Source: Erysipelotrichaceae bacterium NK3D112
GTDB lineage: Bacteria > Bacillota_I > Bacilli_A > Erysipelotrichales > Erysipelotrichaceae
Length of the DNA stretch: 51,825 nt
Assembly (NCBI GenBank): GCA_000701725.1
Contig: JNJQ01000019.1
Coordinates: 1-51,825 of the forward strand
Direction of reading: 5' to 3'
The notes beneath the pieces were generated by a model that worked only from the letters and a program-made list of their open reading frames with translations, was not told the origin of the DNA and did not search any database. How positions within the stretch are numbered: position 1 is the first letter of the stretch; each line of letters starts with the position of its first letter. Position numbers and translations under genes: made by a program. Shown here piece by piece: positions 15,661-25,368 of the stretch.

Positions 15661-18450
15661 TTACTCTGGTAGCCTAAAATCAAAATACAAATCCTCAGGT
15701 GCAGTTACACTCATTGGTATTCTGAACAAGTGTGCACCATTAGGTTTCTTTGACCCTTCGATGTATTCCATATGCCCTTCTCCAATGTAAGTGAATGGAA
15801 GCTGGATACCATCTTCGTTATCTACTTTACGTACAAAGAGATGAGCTTTTTTACTGTTCTTTAAATTGTGTAACTCTGTATCACTTACATTCGCAACGGT
15901 TTCCCATCTGAATGTGTCTCGATCGATATAGCCATCTACGTATTTTAATTGTTCTTTGATGCCACTGGATTTGATGATTGTGACATAGATATAAACAATC
16001 TCATCATAGATCTTAGTACCTAGCATAATATCTTTTGGATTATTACCAAGTAATTGCTGGACCTGGCCTTTTGTATATTTTGACCAAAGGTGGAAGAGCT
16101 GATCATCTTGTTCATTATCGAAATCTACGGAATATTTTCCTAAACCATATTCAAGTAAGTCATTCAGATATTCAGTCAATTCAACTCCTAAATCGATATC
16201 CTTGAACATCAGTACATCTTCATCTATTTCAAAGAATCCTGTTTGTAACATGTAGTGGATCGCATGTTCATATTGAGATTGTTTGAAATGTTTTGTGCTA
16301 ATTTCAACGTAGTGCTTAATATCTTTAAGTTCTGCAATACCAGCATTCATGACTAAAGACTGAATAATCAAATACTCGTATGGTCTTACTACTGGCAACA
16401 TATCTGAGACATACTTAATAAATGATTCTTGTCTTTCATCAAAAGCAGGAAGATTTTCTTCATTGATTGCTTTCAAGAATCCGTAATAAGAAAAGTTCTT
16501 CTTTCCACCAATCTTTGATTGCATGAACTTAATTAAGTCTGGTGCATAATCATTGTTCAGATAGTCCACATGTCTTGGATATGTAGAGGCGCTGCTATAC
16601 TTCTTAAAGTTCAAGTAGTCTTGCTGTAAATATTGTTTGGTATTGAAATTCACTTCATCAATATATGAAAGGACTTCTTTCTTACTAAGATCATCCAAAT
16701 GAATTTCAACGCCATAGTCTTCTAATCCAATAGATTTGAAATCATCTTTGATTAATGCACCTAACAATTGTTTTTCGATTACGAAGTTTTCAGACAAACT
16801 ACCTAAGGCAAATGCAATCTGAACACTTCTCTTATAGTCATTACCAATGAAGTCTAAGACTGTTACAAATTGTTTACCTTCATATTTTCGTAAGCCTCTT
16901 CCTAATTGCTGGATAAAGATTGTTTGTGAATCGGTCGGTCTTAAGAATAAGACCATATTGACACCGGGGATATCGACGCCTTCGTTCAAAATATCTACTG
17001 TAAAGAGTATCTCTAAATCAGCGAAATCATCCTGTAAATCCTTATATGCACGAACTCTTTCACCGATTGAGTTCTTACCGGTTAAGTATCTTGTATTGTA
17101 ATAATCATCCATTGCCTGTGACATGCGAATGGCATGAGATATATCTCTACAGAAGGCTAATGCTTTCAGCTTTTGCCCAGGAATTCTATGTTTCTCAATC
17201 ATTTGATGAATGAACTCACAATGCTTTTCATCTGAGAATTGTTCAACAAACTTATGCCCTTTTGTTTCTTTGATTCCATATTCAATTAATTCATCTCGGA
17301 TACCATAGTATTTAAATGGAACTACCAATCCATTCACAATGGCATCTCTGAGTCTTAATTCATAAGGCACATTCTGATCAAACAGACTGAAAACATCCTC
17401 TCCATCCATTCTTTCTGGAGTTGCTGTAATACCTAATAAGAATTGTGGTTCAAAATAGTTAATGATCTTCTTATATGTTTCAGCTGTCGCATGATGGCAT
17501 TCATCAATGATGATGTAATCAAATGTATGTGGTTCAAATAATTCCAATGAGTTTGCCATTGTGATGTTTGTGGAAAATACGAAATCAGCATCGAAATCTT
17601 TGTATTCCGCATTATAAACACCATACGTCTTATCACTACCAAAGATTCTCTGGAAGGTTTCATATGACTTCATTAAAATCGATCCTTCCTGAACCACGTA
17701 AAGTAATTTTCTAGGATTGAAATTTAATGCATCGAATGCGGCTAAGATCGTTTTACCACTACCAGCTGCAGCACAAACAAGAGCTTTACTAGCTCCCATT
17801 ACGCGGATTCGATTTAATTCTTTTAAGGCTCTTCTTTGCATGTAATTCGGTTTTACTTCCGAATTTGCAATGTCATAATCCATATCCCATCTTTCAATGG
17901 AATAATAGAGCCTTGTTTTATATTCATCGATGAGATCTCTTTCTAACGGAAGTGTATGATCCCATAAACTCTCAAATTCTTCTTTCGCTGCTTTGATTGT
18001 TTCGTTATCACCACCATCGATAATGGATACATCCCATTCAATGTTTTTTAATAATGCATAAACTGTAATATTCGAAGAACCAACTAACAATTCACTATGA
18101 TCTTCAAAATCAAATAAATATCCTTTGGAATGGAAGCCTACTGTATTACCTGAGAAATCATGAAAGCATTCCCGATCTAATCTGCATTCAAATTGATCAG
18201 GATATCGATTTTGTAAATCATAGAAAAATGCTAATGAATCTATATCGGTGAAGTTCTGATATGTCGAAGTAATCAATCTTCCTTTCGCACCACGTTCTAA
18301 AGCCGATTCAATATTCGGTGCTAATAACTTCAATCCAGGCTTCTTAATAAAGCTCACTGAAAAATAGAAAGCCTTGCAAGTATCAATATTCTTCTTAAGC
18401 TTGTCTATGAATTTCAATTCAGTGTAATTTGTATAGAAACCTGACTTCAT
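15661..18450 (-). CDS. PLD nuclease-helicase-DUF3427 fusion protein
   Basis: A 929-residue protein. The N-terminal phospholipase-D-type nuclease domain has HSK at 107-109 and GSSN at 124-127 (HxK...GSxN). A superfamily 2 helicase follows, with Walker A AAAGSGKT (227-234) and the motif II box DECHH (316-320). Motif VI is visible as QQLGRGLRK, and the C-terminal ~350 residues match DUF3427. This architecture is widespread and usually next to restriction or defence genes; the nuclease plus translocase suggests DNA degradation. AGAAGGGG supports the start. It is the last gene of an operon led by an HNH protein and a methyltransferase. Confidence 0.85.
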   Translation of the reverse strand: MKSGFYTNYTELKFIDKLKKNIDTCKAFYFSVSFIKKPGLKLLAPNIESALERGAKGRLITSTYQNFTDIDSLAFFYDLQNRYPDQFECRLDRECFHDFSGNTVGFHSKGYLFDFEDHSELLVGSSNITVYALLKNIEWDVSIIDGGDNETIKAAKEEFESLWDHTLPLERDLIDEYKTRLYYSIERWDMDYDIANSEVKPNYMQRRALKELNRIRVMGASKALVCAAAGSGKTILAAFDALNFNPRKLLYVVQEGSILMKSYETFQRIFGSDKTYGVYNAEYKDFDADFVFSTNITMANSLELFEPHTFDYIIIDECHHATAETYKKIINYFEPQFLLGITATPERMDGEDVFSLFDQNVPYELRLRDAIVNGLVVPFKYYGIRDELIEYGIKETKGHKFVEQFSDEKHCEFIHQMIEKHRIPGQKLKALAFCRDISHAIRMSQAMDDYYNTRYLTGKNSIGERVRAYKDLQDDFADLEILFTVDILNEGVDIPGVNMVLFLRPTDSQTIFIQQLGRGLRKYEGKQFVTVLDFIGNDYKRSVQIAFALGSLSENFVIEKQLLGALIKDDFKSIGLEDYGVEIHLDDLSKKEVLSYIDEVNFNTKQYLQQDYLNFKKYSSASTYPRHVDYLNNDYAPDLIKFMQSKIGGKKNFSYYGFLKAINEENLPAFDERQESFIKYVSDMLPVVRPYEYLIIQSLVMNAGIAELKDIKHYVEISTKHFKQSQYEHAIHYMLQTGFFEIDEDVLMFKDIDLGVELTEYLNDLLEYGLGKYSVDFDNEQDDQLFHLWSKYTKGQVQQLLGNNPKDIMLGTKIYDEIVYIYVTIIKSSGIKEQLKYVDGYIDRDTFRWETVANVSDTELHNLKNSKKAHLFVRKVDNEDGIQLPFTYIGEGHMEYIEGSKKPNGAHLFRIPMSVTAPEDLYFDFRLPE

Positions 18451-18519
18451 GATTACCCCTTCTGTTAAAACCCATTCAAATCAGAATAACCTCTAGTTCG
18501 ACAATAATATGATGTGATA

Positions 18520-19131
18520 TCAGCCAGTAACCGATTGCTTCCTAGCAATTAGGTTTAACCATATCTCACCATTACGACTAGGTATGACACTAACGGAAGT
18601 GTTCATTTCGAGTGTTTCAAAGTCACCTACTGTTTCTAGAATCGACATTAGTCTTTCTTCGTTTAAATCTGTGTAATACCTATTACCTCTATACCCTTCA
18701 AAATCACCATATTTGAATGAAGTATAGATGATCCCCTTATCTTTAAGAGCTTGCTTCATTCTCTCGAAGATTTCTGGTAACTCTTTATATGGAACGTGCA
18801 ATATTGAAGCACACGCAAAGATGCCATCATATCGATTCACTTCATTTAATTCATTGAATAGCATCTGCTTCACTTGAATACCTGTATTCTTTGATGCTAT
18901 CTTAACCATCTCTTCTGAGCCATCTATTGCTTCAACGAGATAACCTTTATTCAAAAAATATTTCGTATCTCTTCCTGTTCCACAGCCAAAGTCAAGAATA
19001 AGTGCACCAGCTTTTAGGTACTTTAAAAAGGAATCCTGAATACTCGCAAAATCAATATCAAAAGTGCTCTGTTCATATTGATCTGATTGTTTATTGTAAT
19101 AATCAAGTGTGCTTTTTGATACCATTTTCAT
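18520..19131 (-). CDS. Class I SAM-dependent methyltransferase
   Basis: A 203-residue methyltransferase with motif I ILDFGCGTGRDTKYF (about 43-57), the acidic loop EAIDGSEEM, and motif IV-like FACASILHVP. It lacks the (D/N)PPY motif of DNA N6-adenine/N4-cytosine methylases, so a small-molecule or protein substrate is more likely than DNA. It lies 17 bp downstream of the HNH gene and 69 bp upstream of the PLD-helicase. No strong ribosome binding site precedes the start, so translation may depend on the upstream gene. Confidence 0.8.
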   Translation of the reverse strand: MKMVSKSTLDYYNKQSDQYEQSTFDIDFASIQDSFLKYLKAGALILDFGCGTGRDTKYFLNKGYLVEAIDGSEEMVKIASKNTGIQVKQMLFNELNEVNRYDGIFACASILHVPYKELPEIFERMKQALKDKGIIYTSFKYGDFEGYRGNRYYTDLNEERLMSILETVGDFETLEMNTSVSVIPSRNGEIWLNLIARKQSVTG

Positions 19132-19148
19132 TTTCTATTTACCAACAA

Positions 19149-20297
19149 CTAAAACAGCCACATTTGAAATCCTTGTAATCGTGCAGATTTATAAATTGGC
19201 TTCATGTTTTCTTCCAAAATGGCGCTGAATTCACTGAAACTATTATCGTGAAGATATAGTTCATTATTTGCCCAAAGTGAATTAATATGATGATTTGCAC
19301 ATTTATTAAATAACTCTTCTATTTCCTGATCTTTTCTTTTCCACTCATACAATTGATATTGGTTTATTTGAAAGCTTGGAAAATACTTATCCCATTCAGG
19401 AAGTCTATCCAACTTAGATGAATTAATGCTCTTACTTATTGGGTTCAAATTCCACAATTCATCAGATGCTATATAAGCCCATGGTATGAAATGATCAATT
19501 GCAAATGGCTTGTCATTAATGAGTTCCTCAGTAAATATATCTATGACATTATCCCTTTGCATAATCGCTTTCCACAAATCGCGAACAGCTTTCAAATTAG
19601 AACGATCACCAGATTTTCTAAGTTTATAAACAATTCCTGGAACACCGGGATTCCTATCCTGAAGATACCTGATCTTTTTAGCATCAATCCATTCGAATAG
19701 AATATTTGCGTTTTTTCTGAACATCTCAGCCCAGATTGTATTAATCACCACAACTTTTTTCAGTCCGGGTTGATATCGAATTGTATAAGGCAAAGGATGC
19801 TCAGCTTTTTCATTAGCTTCCGTTATCAATTCATAAATATATCTGAGACTCTTTTTGTGATTACCTGGTAAATTCACATAAGATGATAACAATCGCTGTG
19901 GAACAAGTGCTGTCAATTGCATTTTATCTTCATATAAATGAGACCCATATTCCGACAGAGCTTTTCGGATATCCGTTTCATCTGCTGAACTTGCTAATCC
20001 AGATAGCAGCTGTACCTTATTGATAATCTTCTCTAATGCTCCAACATCTTGCTTCCCAGCATATGGACTTCCCATATGTAAATGAAACTCCGAAACTGTA
20101 TACCAGGAAGAGACAATCATTTCATCAGCAGCTTCATCAAATGTAATCTCTTCTTTCTGATCTCTCACAAGAATTTTGATTAATGCTTCCAACCAGTAAA
20201 ATTTATAGCATTGGGAATTGGTATCCAATACATGGGAAAACAGATCTATATCAAGATCCTTTCGATAAAGAACATCTTTTTTCAATAGATCAACCAT
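19149..20297 (-). CDS. HNH endonuclease domain protein
   Basis: A 382-residue protein with a C-terminal HNH/ββα-metal motif: D268-H269-F-I-P-W (AIDHFIPW), N283 in LWNLNPI, and N292-xx-K295. The N-terminal ~240 residues are helical with no recognised domain and may supply specificity. AAGGGGAA precedes the ATG. As first gene of the operon with a methyltransferase and the PLD-helicase-DUF3427 protein, it is a likely DNA-cutting partner. Target specificity is unknown. Confidence 0.75.
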   Translation of the reverse strand: MVDLLKKDVLYRKDLDIDLFSHVLDTNSQCYKFYWLEALIKILVRDQKEEITFDEAADEMIVSSWYTVSEFHLHMGSPYAGKQDVGALEKIINKVQLLSGLASSADETDIRKALSEYGSHLYEDKMQLTALVPQRLLSSYVNLPGNHKKSLRYIYELITEANEKAEHPLPYTIRYQPGLKKVVVINTIWAEMFRKNANILFEWIDAKKIRYLQDRNPGVPGIVYKLRKSGDRSNLKAVRDLWKAIMQRDNVIDIFTEELINDKPFAIDHFIPWAYIASDELWNLNPISKSINSSKLDRLPEWDKYFPSFQINQYQLYEWKRKDQEIEELFNKCANHHINSLWANNELYLHDNSFSEFSAILEENMKPIYKSARLQGFQMWLF

Positions 20298-20454
20298 GTT
20301 ATTCCCCTTAGCATCAGATCTTTGCTTTCATCAGCATTGCAAAAAACCGGTATATAGATTGTAATGTTTCGAAAACTTGGTTTGTCAATTATGGTATGTA
20401 GGATATCTGCGGAGCCTTACTATTTTTAACTTGAGATGATGATTAGATTCTGAG

Positions 20455-21024
20455 TCAATAATCAATTTCATCATCCTCTTCTGATTCATATCCACTGACC
20501 TCATCAAAGAGTTCAATTTGATTCATTGCGATCTCCATATCATCACCTGCTAATCCGCGGAACCTATCATAAAGAATTTCAACACCACCGCGTGCAAATT
20601 TATTCATGAGTTCAATATTCTCATCTATTTTTTTCTGATTCCCTTCCGATTTAAATGCATTAGCTATTTTTTCCTCATCTGATAAACCACGTTCATCTTC
20701 ACAAAGCATGACAAGGCGATATAAATAATTCAACCGAACCTGTTCTGAGTGAACAGTTTCTGCCATAATTTCACTAGATGTTATATTTTTCCCCTTGTTT
20801 TCCTCAGTTTCTCCAAAAATCTCCGATACCGGGACCACATCATCATTCGCAACTGCGGTTCTGCCATATTTCAAGCCAATAATAACAGCTGCGAGATAAG
20901 CATCCATAACTCTGGAATAAATGTTTACCCCGCCTTCACGTTTCTTTTTCCGCTCAGTACATAAGTATTGAACATATGCGGCATGGGTCCCCCTGAAACG
21001 TATAGGTCTGCTGAAATCAATCAT
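20455..21024 (-). CDS. Last gene of the Ssp-linked module, unknown 189-aa protein
   Basis: A 189-residue, mainly helical protein, starting IDFSRPIRFRGTHAAYVQYL and ending in a strongly acidic tail (ESEEDDEIDY). The block NIYSRVMDAYLAAVIIG is the best candidate for a conserved core. I do not recognise a Pfam family; it does not match DndE. Its ATG overlaps the stop of the DndD-like ATPase gene (ATGA), implying equimolar production and probably a complex with that ATPase. Confidence 0.6.
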   Translation of the reverse strand: MIDFSRPIRFRGTHAAYVQYLCTERKKKREGGVNIYSRVMDAYLAAVIIGLKYGRTAVANDDVVPVSEIFGETEENKGKNITSSEIMAETVHSEQVRLNYLYRLVMLCEDERGLSDEEKIANAFKSEGNQKKIDENIELMNKFARGGVEILYDRFRGLAGDDMEIAMNQIELFDEVSGYESEEDDEIDY

Positions 21025-23012
21025 GCTGCTTCATCCTCCTCATCAAAAACTGTATGTGTTTCTGTGACTTTCTTAAGTTTATAGAATTGTCCAACTTTAT
21101 CCCGCAAAACCTTTTCTGCGTAATTCCAGTCCTTTTTCATAACCACCAGAATAATCTGTTCAGCATTTTTGGATATTAATTCACTGATAGCAGGTACATG
21201 TCGTTCATCAGCCTGTGAGAAAGGTGCATCAAGAACAAGCGGATAAGTGTTCGGGTTTGCTTCCTCTTCTCCTTCATCGCCAATAATCTTTTCTTTTGCA
21301 CACTGCACCAAGCCTGAAATGAATGCGAAGTTCTTTACAGTTTCCAGACCGGGTGATGTCTCGGATTTTATCCAGCTGTCCCCTACCCTGTTCCAAGCTA
21401 CTGCATTGTATTTGTCATCAATCTCAATTCTTCTGTCACCGCTATAAACTTCATCAAAATTCTGATTGACATAATCCTGCAATTTGGATTTCAAAGTTCT
21501 TTCGTTTTTCTTGTATTCTTCTTTAAAACGATCACGTACCTGCTCTGCATACGCCATCTGCTTTTGCTGCTTTATGAACTTCGCATTTTTGTTCATCAAA
21601 GATTTGATGGAATTGTTATTTCTAGAGATCTCCTGCTCATTCTTTTCTTTTTTAGAGGACAAAACCGCAAGCTTTTTCGCAGATTCTTTAGCTTCCTGGA
21701 GGGCATCCTCATACTTTTTATTAATTCTCTTTAAATCTGATTTGCCTGTAATCAATTTTTTTAAGCTGTTGACTTCATATTCGAGGTCAACAATTTCATC
21801 ATTGAGCTCCTGAATCTTTTTATAGTCCTGATGAATAGACTGATAATAATTGTCATTGGACGGACCTCGCCGTTCTGCCTGTTCAATAAATGAATTAATC
21901 ACTCCACCAACCACATTAGGAGCAACTAGGTCTCTTTGTTTGATCAGATAATTATAAACTTCACTGCCTTCGCAAAATTCGTTTCCGCAAATACATTTTC
22001 CACGTTTGATGATTTCATTAATTGCATTGAGATCGATATAGTTCCAGCCTACAACTGGTTCAGGATTATTCTTCAGAATTTCAACTGCCTTTTTTTCAAG
22101 TTTATCTGAAAGAAAGTATGTAAAGTTTTTTGAGTCACTGAAATGCTTAAGGAGATTGTCTCTTGCTTTTTCAAGTTCATTCTTCGCATTTTCTAGTCGA
22201 TTACTTTTGTTTTTGAATTCATTCTGTCTTTGCTGCAGTTGTGTATTCTCACTTGTGGTTAATTCTTTAAAGAGTTTTTCAGCTTCATTCTCATAGTATT
22301 TCTGATTTTCTTCTAAGCTTTGCTTCTCTTTTTCGAATTTTTTGTTTTCATTTTCAAGTCTGCGTATATTAGCTCTAAGTTTCTCAATCTCGTCATCAAC
22401 AGGGCCGCCCTTATTGTCCGCGATGATCGTCCTGATTACCATATCAAGATGCTTGATTGCGATCGCCATTGTATCAAGACCTAGGAACTGCTTAACAGCT
22501 TGCGTAAGCTCCTTTCTCTCACTGAGTTTTTCAATTCGTTCGCCCCAGAAAAAGAAGTAATCTGAAAGATTTTCAGGCAAAATACTCTGAATTACATTAC
22601 CTGCCTCACTTGGATCAATAGGCGTAGCATTACCCATTTGATCAACTGAACAAACTTTAAAACTATTCTCTTTTGTCACCTTTCTATATTGGCTAACTCT
22701 ACTTGTTTCACGCCTTTCGATAACATAGTTCGTATCATTATGATTAAGCCGCACAATAACACTCGCCGTTTCAGCAGACCCGCTGGGTTTGCTTAATAAA
22801 TCGTTATTTACTTCAGCATTTAAAATATCTTTGTCTTTAAATTCTGTCTTGTTATACAAACACCAGATGAAGGACTGAACAAGAGTGGTCTTTCCGTTAG
22901 TGTTTTCGCCAAGAATAACTGTTACGTTCTTTTCCGGATCTGTTGAAAACCTAATTGTTTGAGTACCTTTATACTGCCTGAAATTATTCAAGGTAATGGA
23001 TTCCAAAAGCAT
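21021..23012 (-). CDS. DndD-like SMC/Rad50-type ATPase
   Basis: A 663-residue protein. The N-terminal FRQYKGTQTIRF and Walker A LGENTNGKTTL (about 34-44) match RecF/Rad50/DndD ATPases. A long coiled coil (about 195-270 and 380-500) flanks a CICGNEFCEG cysteine pair that resembles a zinc-hook or Zn centre. Walker B is near the end (YPLVLDAPFSQADERH). Proteins like this are annotated DndD in phosphorothioation loci, where they act with DNA handling or restriction. GGAGGA supports the start. It lies 5 bp after the 61-aa gene and overlaps the 189-aa gene by 4 bp. Confidence 0.8.
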   Translation of the reverse strand: MLLESITLNNFRQYKGTQTIRFSTDPEKNVTVILGENTNGKTTLVQSFIWCLYNKTEFKDKDILNAEVNNDLLSKPSGSAETASVIVRLNHNDTNYVIERRETSRVSQYRKVTKENSFKVCSVDQMGNATPIDPSEAGNVIQSILPENLSDYFFFWGERIEKLSERKELTQAVKQFLGLDTMAIAIKHLDMVIRTIIADNKGGPVDDEIEKLRANIRRLENENKKFEKEKQSLEENQKYYENEAEKLFKELTTSENTQLQQRQNEFKNKSNRLENAKNELEKARDNLLKHFSDSKNFTYFLSDKLEKKAVEILKNNPEPVVGWNYIDLNAINEIIKRGKCICGNEFCEGSEVYNYLIKQRDLVAPNVVGGVINSFIEQAERRGPSNDNYYQSIHQDYKKIQELNDEIVDLEYEVNSLKKLITGKSDLKRINKKYEDALQEAKESAKKLAVLSSKKEKNEQEISRNNNSIKSLMNKNAKFIKQQKQMAYAEQVRDRFKEEYKKNERTLKSKLQDYVNQNFDEVYSGDRRIEIDDKYNAVAWNRVGDSWIKSETSPGLETVKNFAFISGLVQCAKEKIIGDEGEEEANPNTYPLVLDAPFSQADERHVPAISELISKNAEQIILVVMKKDWNYAEKVLRDKVGQFYKLKKVTETHTVFDEEDEAA

Positions 23013-23017
23013 ACTGA

Positions 23018-23203
23018 TCAGTCCTCCTCATCTACGAATCTCTTAATGGTTTTCAGGATATCTTTTGCCATCTCAGAATCATTCTTTGGATCCTTTTTAT
23101 GTTGATTATATGATTCCATTCTATAAATTCTGTTCCTTAGCTTATGGATTTTCTCATCCCTTGTCTCAACAACCACAGTCGTCTTCTTGATAGAATTCGT
23201 CAT
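23018..23203 (-). CDS. Small helical protein between helicase and DndD-like ATPase
   Basis: A 61-residue product, highly charged and probably coiled coil (KIHKLRNRIYRMES). It starts inside the 3' end of the PLD-helicase gene (38-bp overlap) behind a good AGGAGA, so it is a real translated gene. I do not recognise a family. Its position between two large motor proteins suggests a connector or regulatory subunit. Confidence 0.6.
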   Translation of the reverse strand: MTNSIKKTTVVVETRDEKIHKLRNRIYRMESYNQHKKDPKNDSEMAKDILKTIKRFVDEED

Positions 23204-25337
23204 AAATGTTCTCCTCGTCTATATCCCCATAAATATCTTCTATTTTTGAAACAAGCTCTGCTGACTCATACTTGTTTAAAGATAGTTCCGCAAAATCTTT
23301 TACTCTAGAAAGCTCTCTTTTTATTAAGCCCAAATCGTATCCAGGTTCATACGAATAACGTGCCTGATCTAGCGGTCTAGGCAGAGTGACAAAATCATAA
23401 ATTGTAGAATATAGTTTTCCCGGATAGTTTCGTAAAACTCTGCCTCTTCTCTGAATATATTCTTTTGGATTTGTACTGCTTGCTAATATGATCGCTTTAT
23501 CAATACTCGGTATATTCACACCTTCATCCAAACATCTGATCGCTACCAACGCCTGAATGATACTTCCATCATCAAATTCTTTTTTTAATCTCTCACGTTT
23601 AGCCGCATCTTCGTCTGAAGTAAACTTTGAAGAAGTAATACCAACTTTCTTCAGTACTGCAGTGGCTAGATCAACCTGCCTCAACTCATCTTCGCTTGCT
23701 TTATTCTCAACATAGTCATTGTCAGCTACAGTTGCCGCGCCGCAATAGACAAGCAAATGCTTACTATCTTGATATTTCCGTGCAATCTCTTCGAGCATTT
23801 GAAGCTTCATTTTTGCACCGGCAACGATTCTTGATCTCTGTATAAGAATCATTTCACCTTTCTTTGTAAACTCGATTGTTCCGTCCGGATGGCGAATTAT
23901 GTATTTTGACAATTCAGCAGATAATTCATAATACTTTTCTAGTTCGCTGCTGTTCAGATTAACCAGAACAGGATGATAATAATAATTACATAACATTCCA
24001 GCTTCAATTGCTTGCTTCAATGTGTACTCAATACACTTTGTTTCGAAGAACTCGTAAAGCTTGCTTGTTCCGTAGAGATCATTATGTCTTTCTAGTGTTG
24101 CTGATAACGCTAAGCGGTAAGTGTATTTATTATCTAATGTACTCAATAGTCTCTTTGTCCCGAAATTATGAGCCTCGTCAATTACCAATAATAGCGGTCT
24201 TTTAATTCCTTCAAGGCACCCCTGTACATATGGAGTAGCAAAAGATGCATTCGTTGTAATAAAGCAGAAATTGCTCCGCACATTATGTTTGTAATCAAAT
24301 GTTGCTTGCTTAAGTTTTTTCTTCCAGTCTTTTTGTCTTGATCCAGTGAAGCCCATAATGTACTGAAATCCAAATGCATCAAGATCCTCTGACCACTGAT
24401 TCACAAGATGTTGATATGGACAACAAATTACTATTCCAAGCTTTTGATTCCTTGCATTCAGCAAGTTAACAATTGAATAAATTGCTGTGTAGGTTTTTCC
24501 AGTACCTGTCGCCATATCATAAATACCGCGATAGTGATTTTCCTGCCATGCATCAAATGCCTGCTTCTGATAATCCCTAATAATTAAATAAGATGGAACC
24601 TCTGGATTTGAACGCTTCTTTCCTCTATTTATATGTTCTCGTTCTTCCTGATCGACATTGAAATTAACAGACTCTTTTCTATAGTAATTAATCCTTCTAA
24701 TAACCGAATCAGGGAACGGAATAATCTCTATATTTGTTTCTTTGTTTTCCCAAAGTCTTTCAAAATATCGCCGCTTTTCACTAGCTCTGACATAATCAGA
24801 CCCTAGACTCGTATAAACATCAATAGTTTCACTATTGCCATAAAATGCATTGCCCGATTCATTCATCGAGCCTGTAAAAGCGACAAAGTTTTGGGACGTG
24901 TCAAGAATGATTCCGATTTTATCGTGGAACAATGCGTATTGATCATCATTATTCATAAAAGCAACTTGAATATCCAATACGCCTTCCGATATCAGATGTG
25001 ACAATATATTTAAACGTTCTTCTTCGAATCCATTTATAGGCTCAGTGAATGAACGATTCAAACACTCTTCAACAATTCCCCTTTGATCGTATCCTTGCTT
25101 AATCGCTTTATAATCTTCATCAGAAAGTCTGGGAGAACAGATCATTTTAATTCTGCCACCATTTTCAACTAACCCTTTGATACCGACTGAAATAGACAAC
25201 AATGAAGTCGACGAAAAGAACCCAACAGCTCTGTCATACTCGATTGCTTGTTTAAGTGCGGGTGTCAGGAATTCCATAACCACATCATTTTTTTGATTGT
25301 GATAAGTCAGTTCAAATTTCAAATCAGCAAGTGACAT
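23166..25337 (-). CDS. PLD nuclease-DEAH helicase of the Ssp-linked module
   Basis: A 723-residue protein. The N-terminal PLD-like domain has HDK at 138-140 and GSMNES from 156. The SF2 helicase has Walker A ATGTGKTY (276-283), DEAH at 387-390, and motif VI QRRGRVLRN. It has no DUF3427 tail, unlike the other PLD-helicase at 15661..18450, and the PLD domain is differently spaced, so the two are not recent duplicates. AGAAAGG supports the start, 31 bp after sspE. A DNA-degrading effector acting with the DndD-like ATPase is inferred. Confidence 0.85.
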   Translation of the reverse strand: MSLADLKFELTYHNQKNDVVMEFLTPALKQAIEYDRAVGFFSSTSLLSISVGIKGLVENGGRIKMICSPRLSDEDYKAIKQGYDQRGIVEECLNRSFTEPINGFEEERLNILSHLISEGVLDIQVAFMNNDDQYALFHDKIGIILDTSQNFVAFTGSMNESGNAFYGNSETIDVYTSLGSDYVRASEKRRYFERLWENKETNIEIIPFPDSVIRRINYYRKESVNFNVDQEEREHINRGKKRSNPEVPSYLIIRDYQKQAFDAWQENHYRGIYDMATGTGKTYTAIYSIVNLLNARNQKLGIVICCPYQHLVNQWSEDLDAFGFQYIMGFTGSRQKDWKKKLKQATFDYKHNVRSNFCFITTNASFATPYVQGCLEGIKRPLLLVIDEAHNFGTKRLLSTLDNKYTYRLALSATLERHNDLYGTSKLYEFFETKCIEYTLKQAIEAGMLCNYYYHPVLVNLNSSELEKYYELSAELSKYIIRHPDGTIEFTKKGEMILIQRSRIVAGAKMKLQMLEEIARKYQDSKHLLVYCGAATVADNDYVENKASEDELRQVDLATAVLKKVGITSSKFTSDEDAAKRERLKKEFDDGSIIQALVAIRCLDEGVNIPSIDKAIILASSTNPKEYIQRRGRVLRNYPGKLYSTIYDFVTLPRPLDQARYSYEPGYDLGLIKRELSRVKDFAELSLNKYESAELVSKIEDIYGDIDEENIYDEFYQEDDCGC

Positions 25338-25368
25338 TCGTTGACCTTTCTAAAATTATTAATGATTT

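Noticed and set aside
20455-21024. Assignment of the 189-aa protein as DndE
   Set aside because: DndE is shorter and its conserved N-terminal pattern is not seen.
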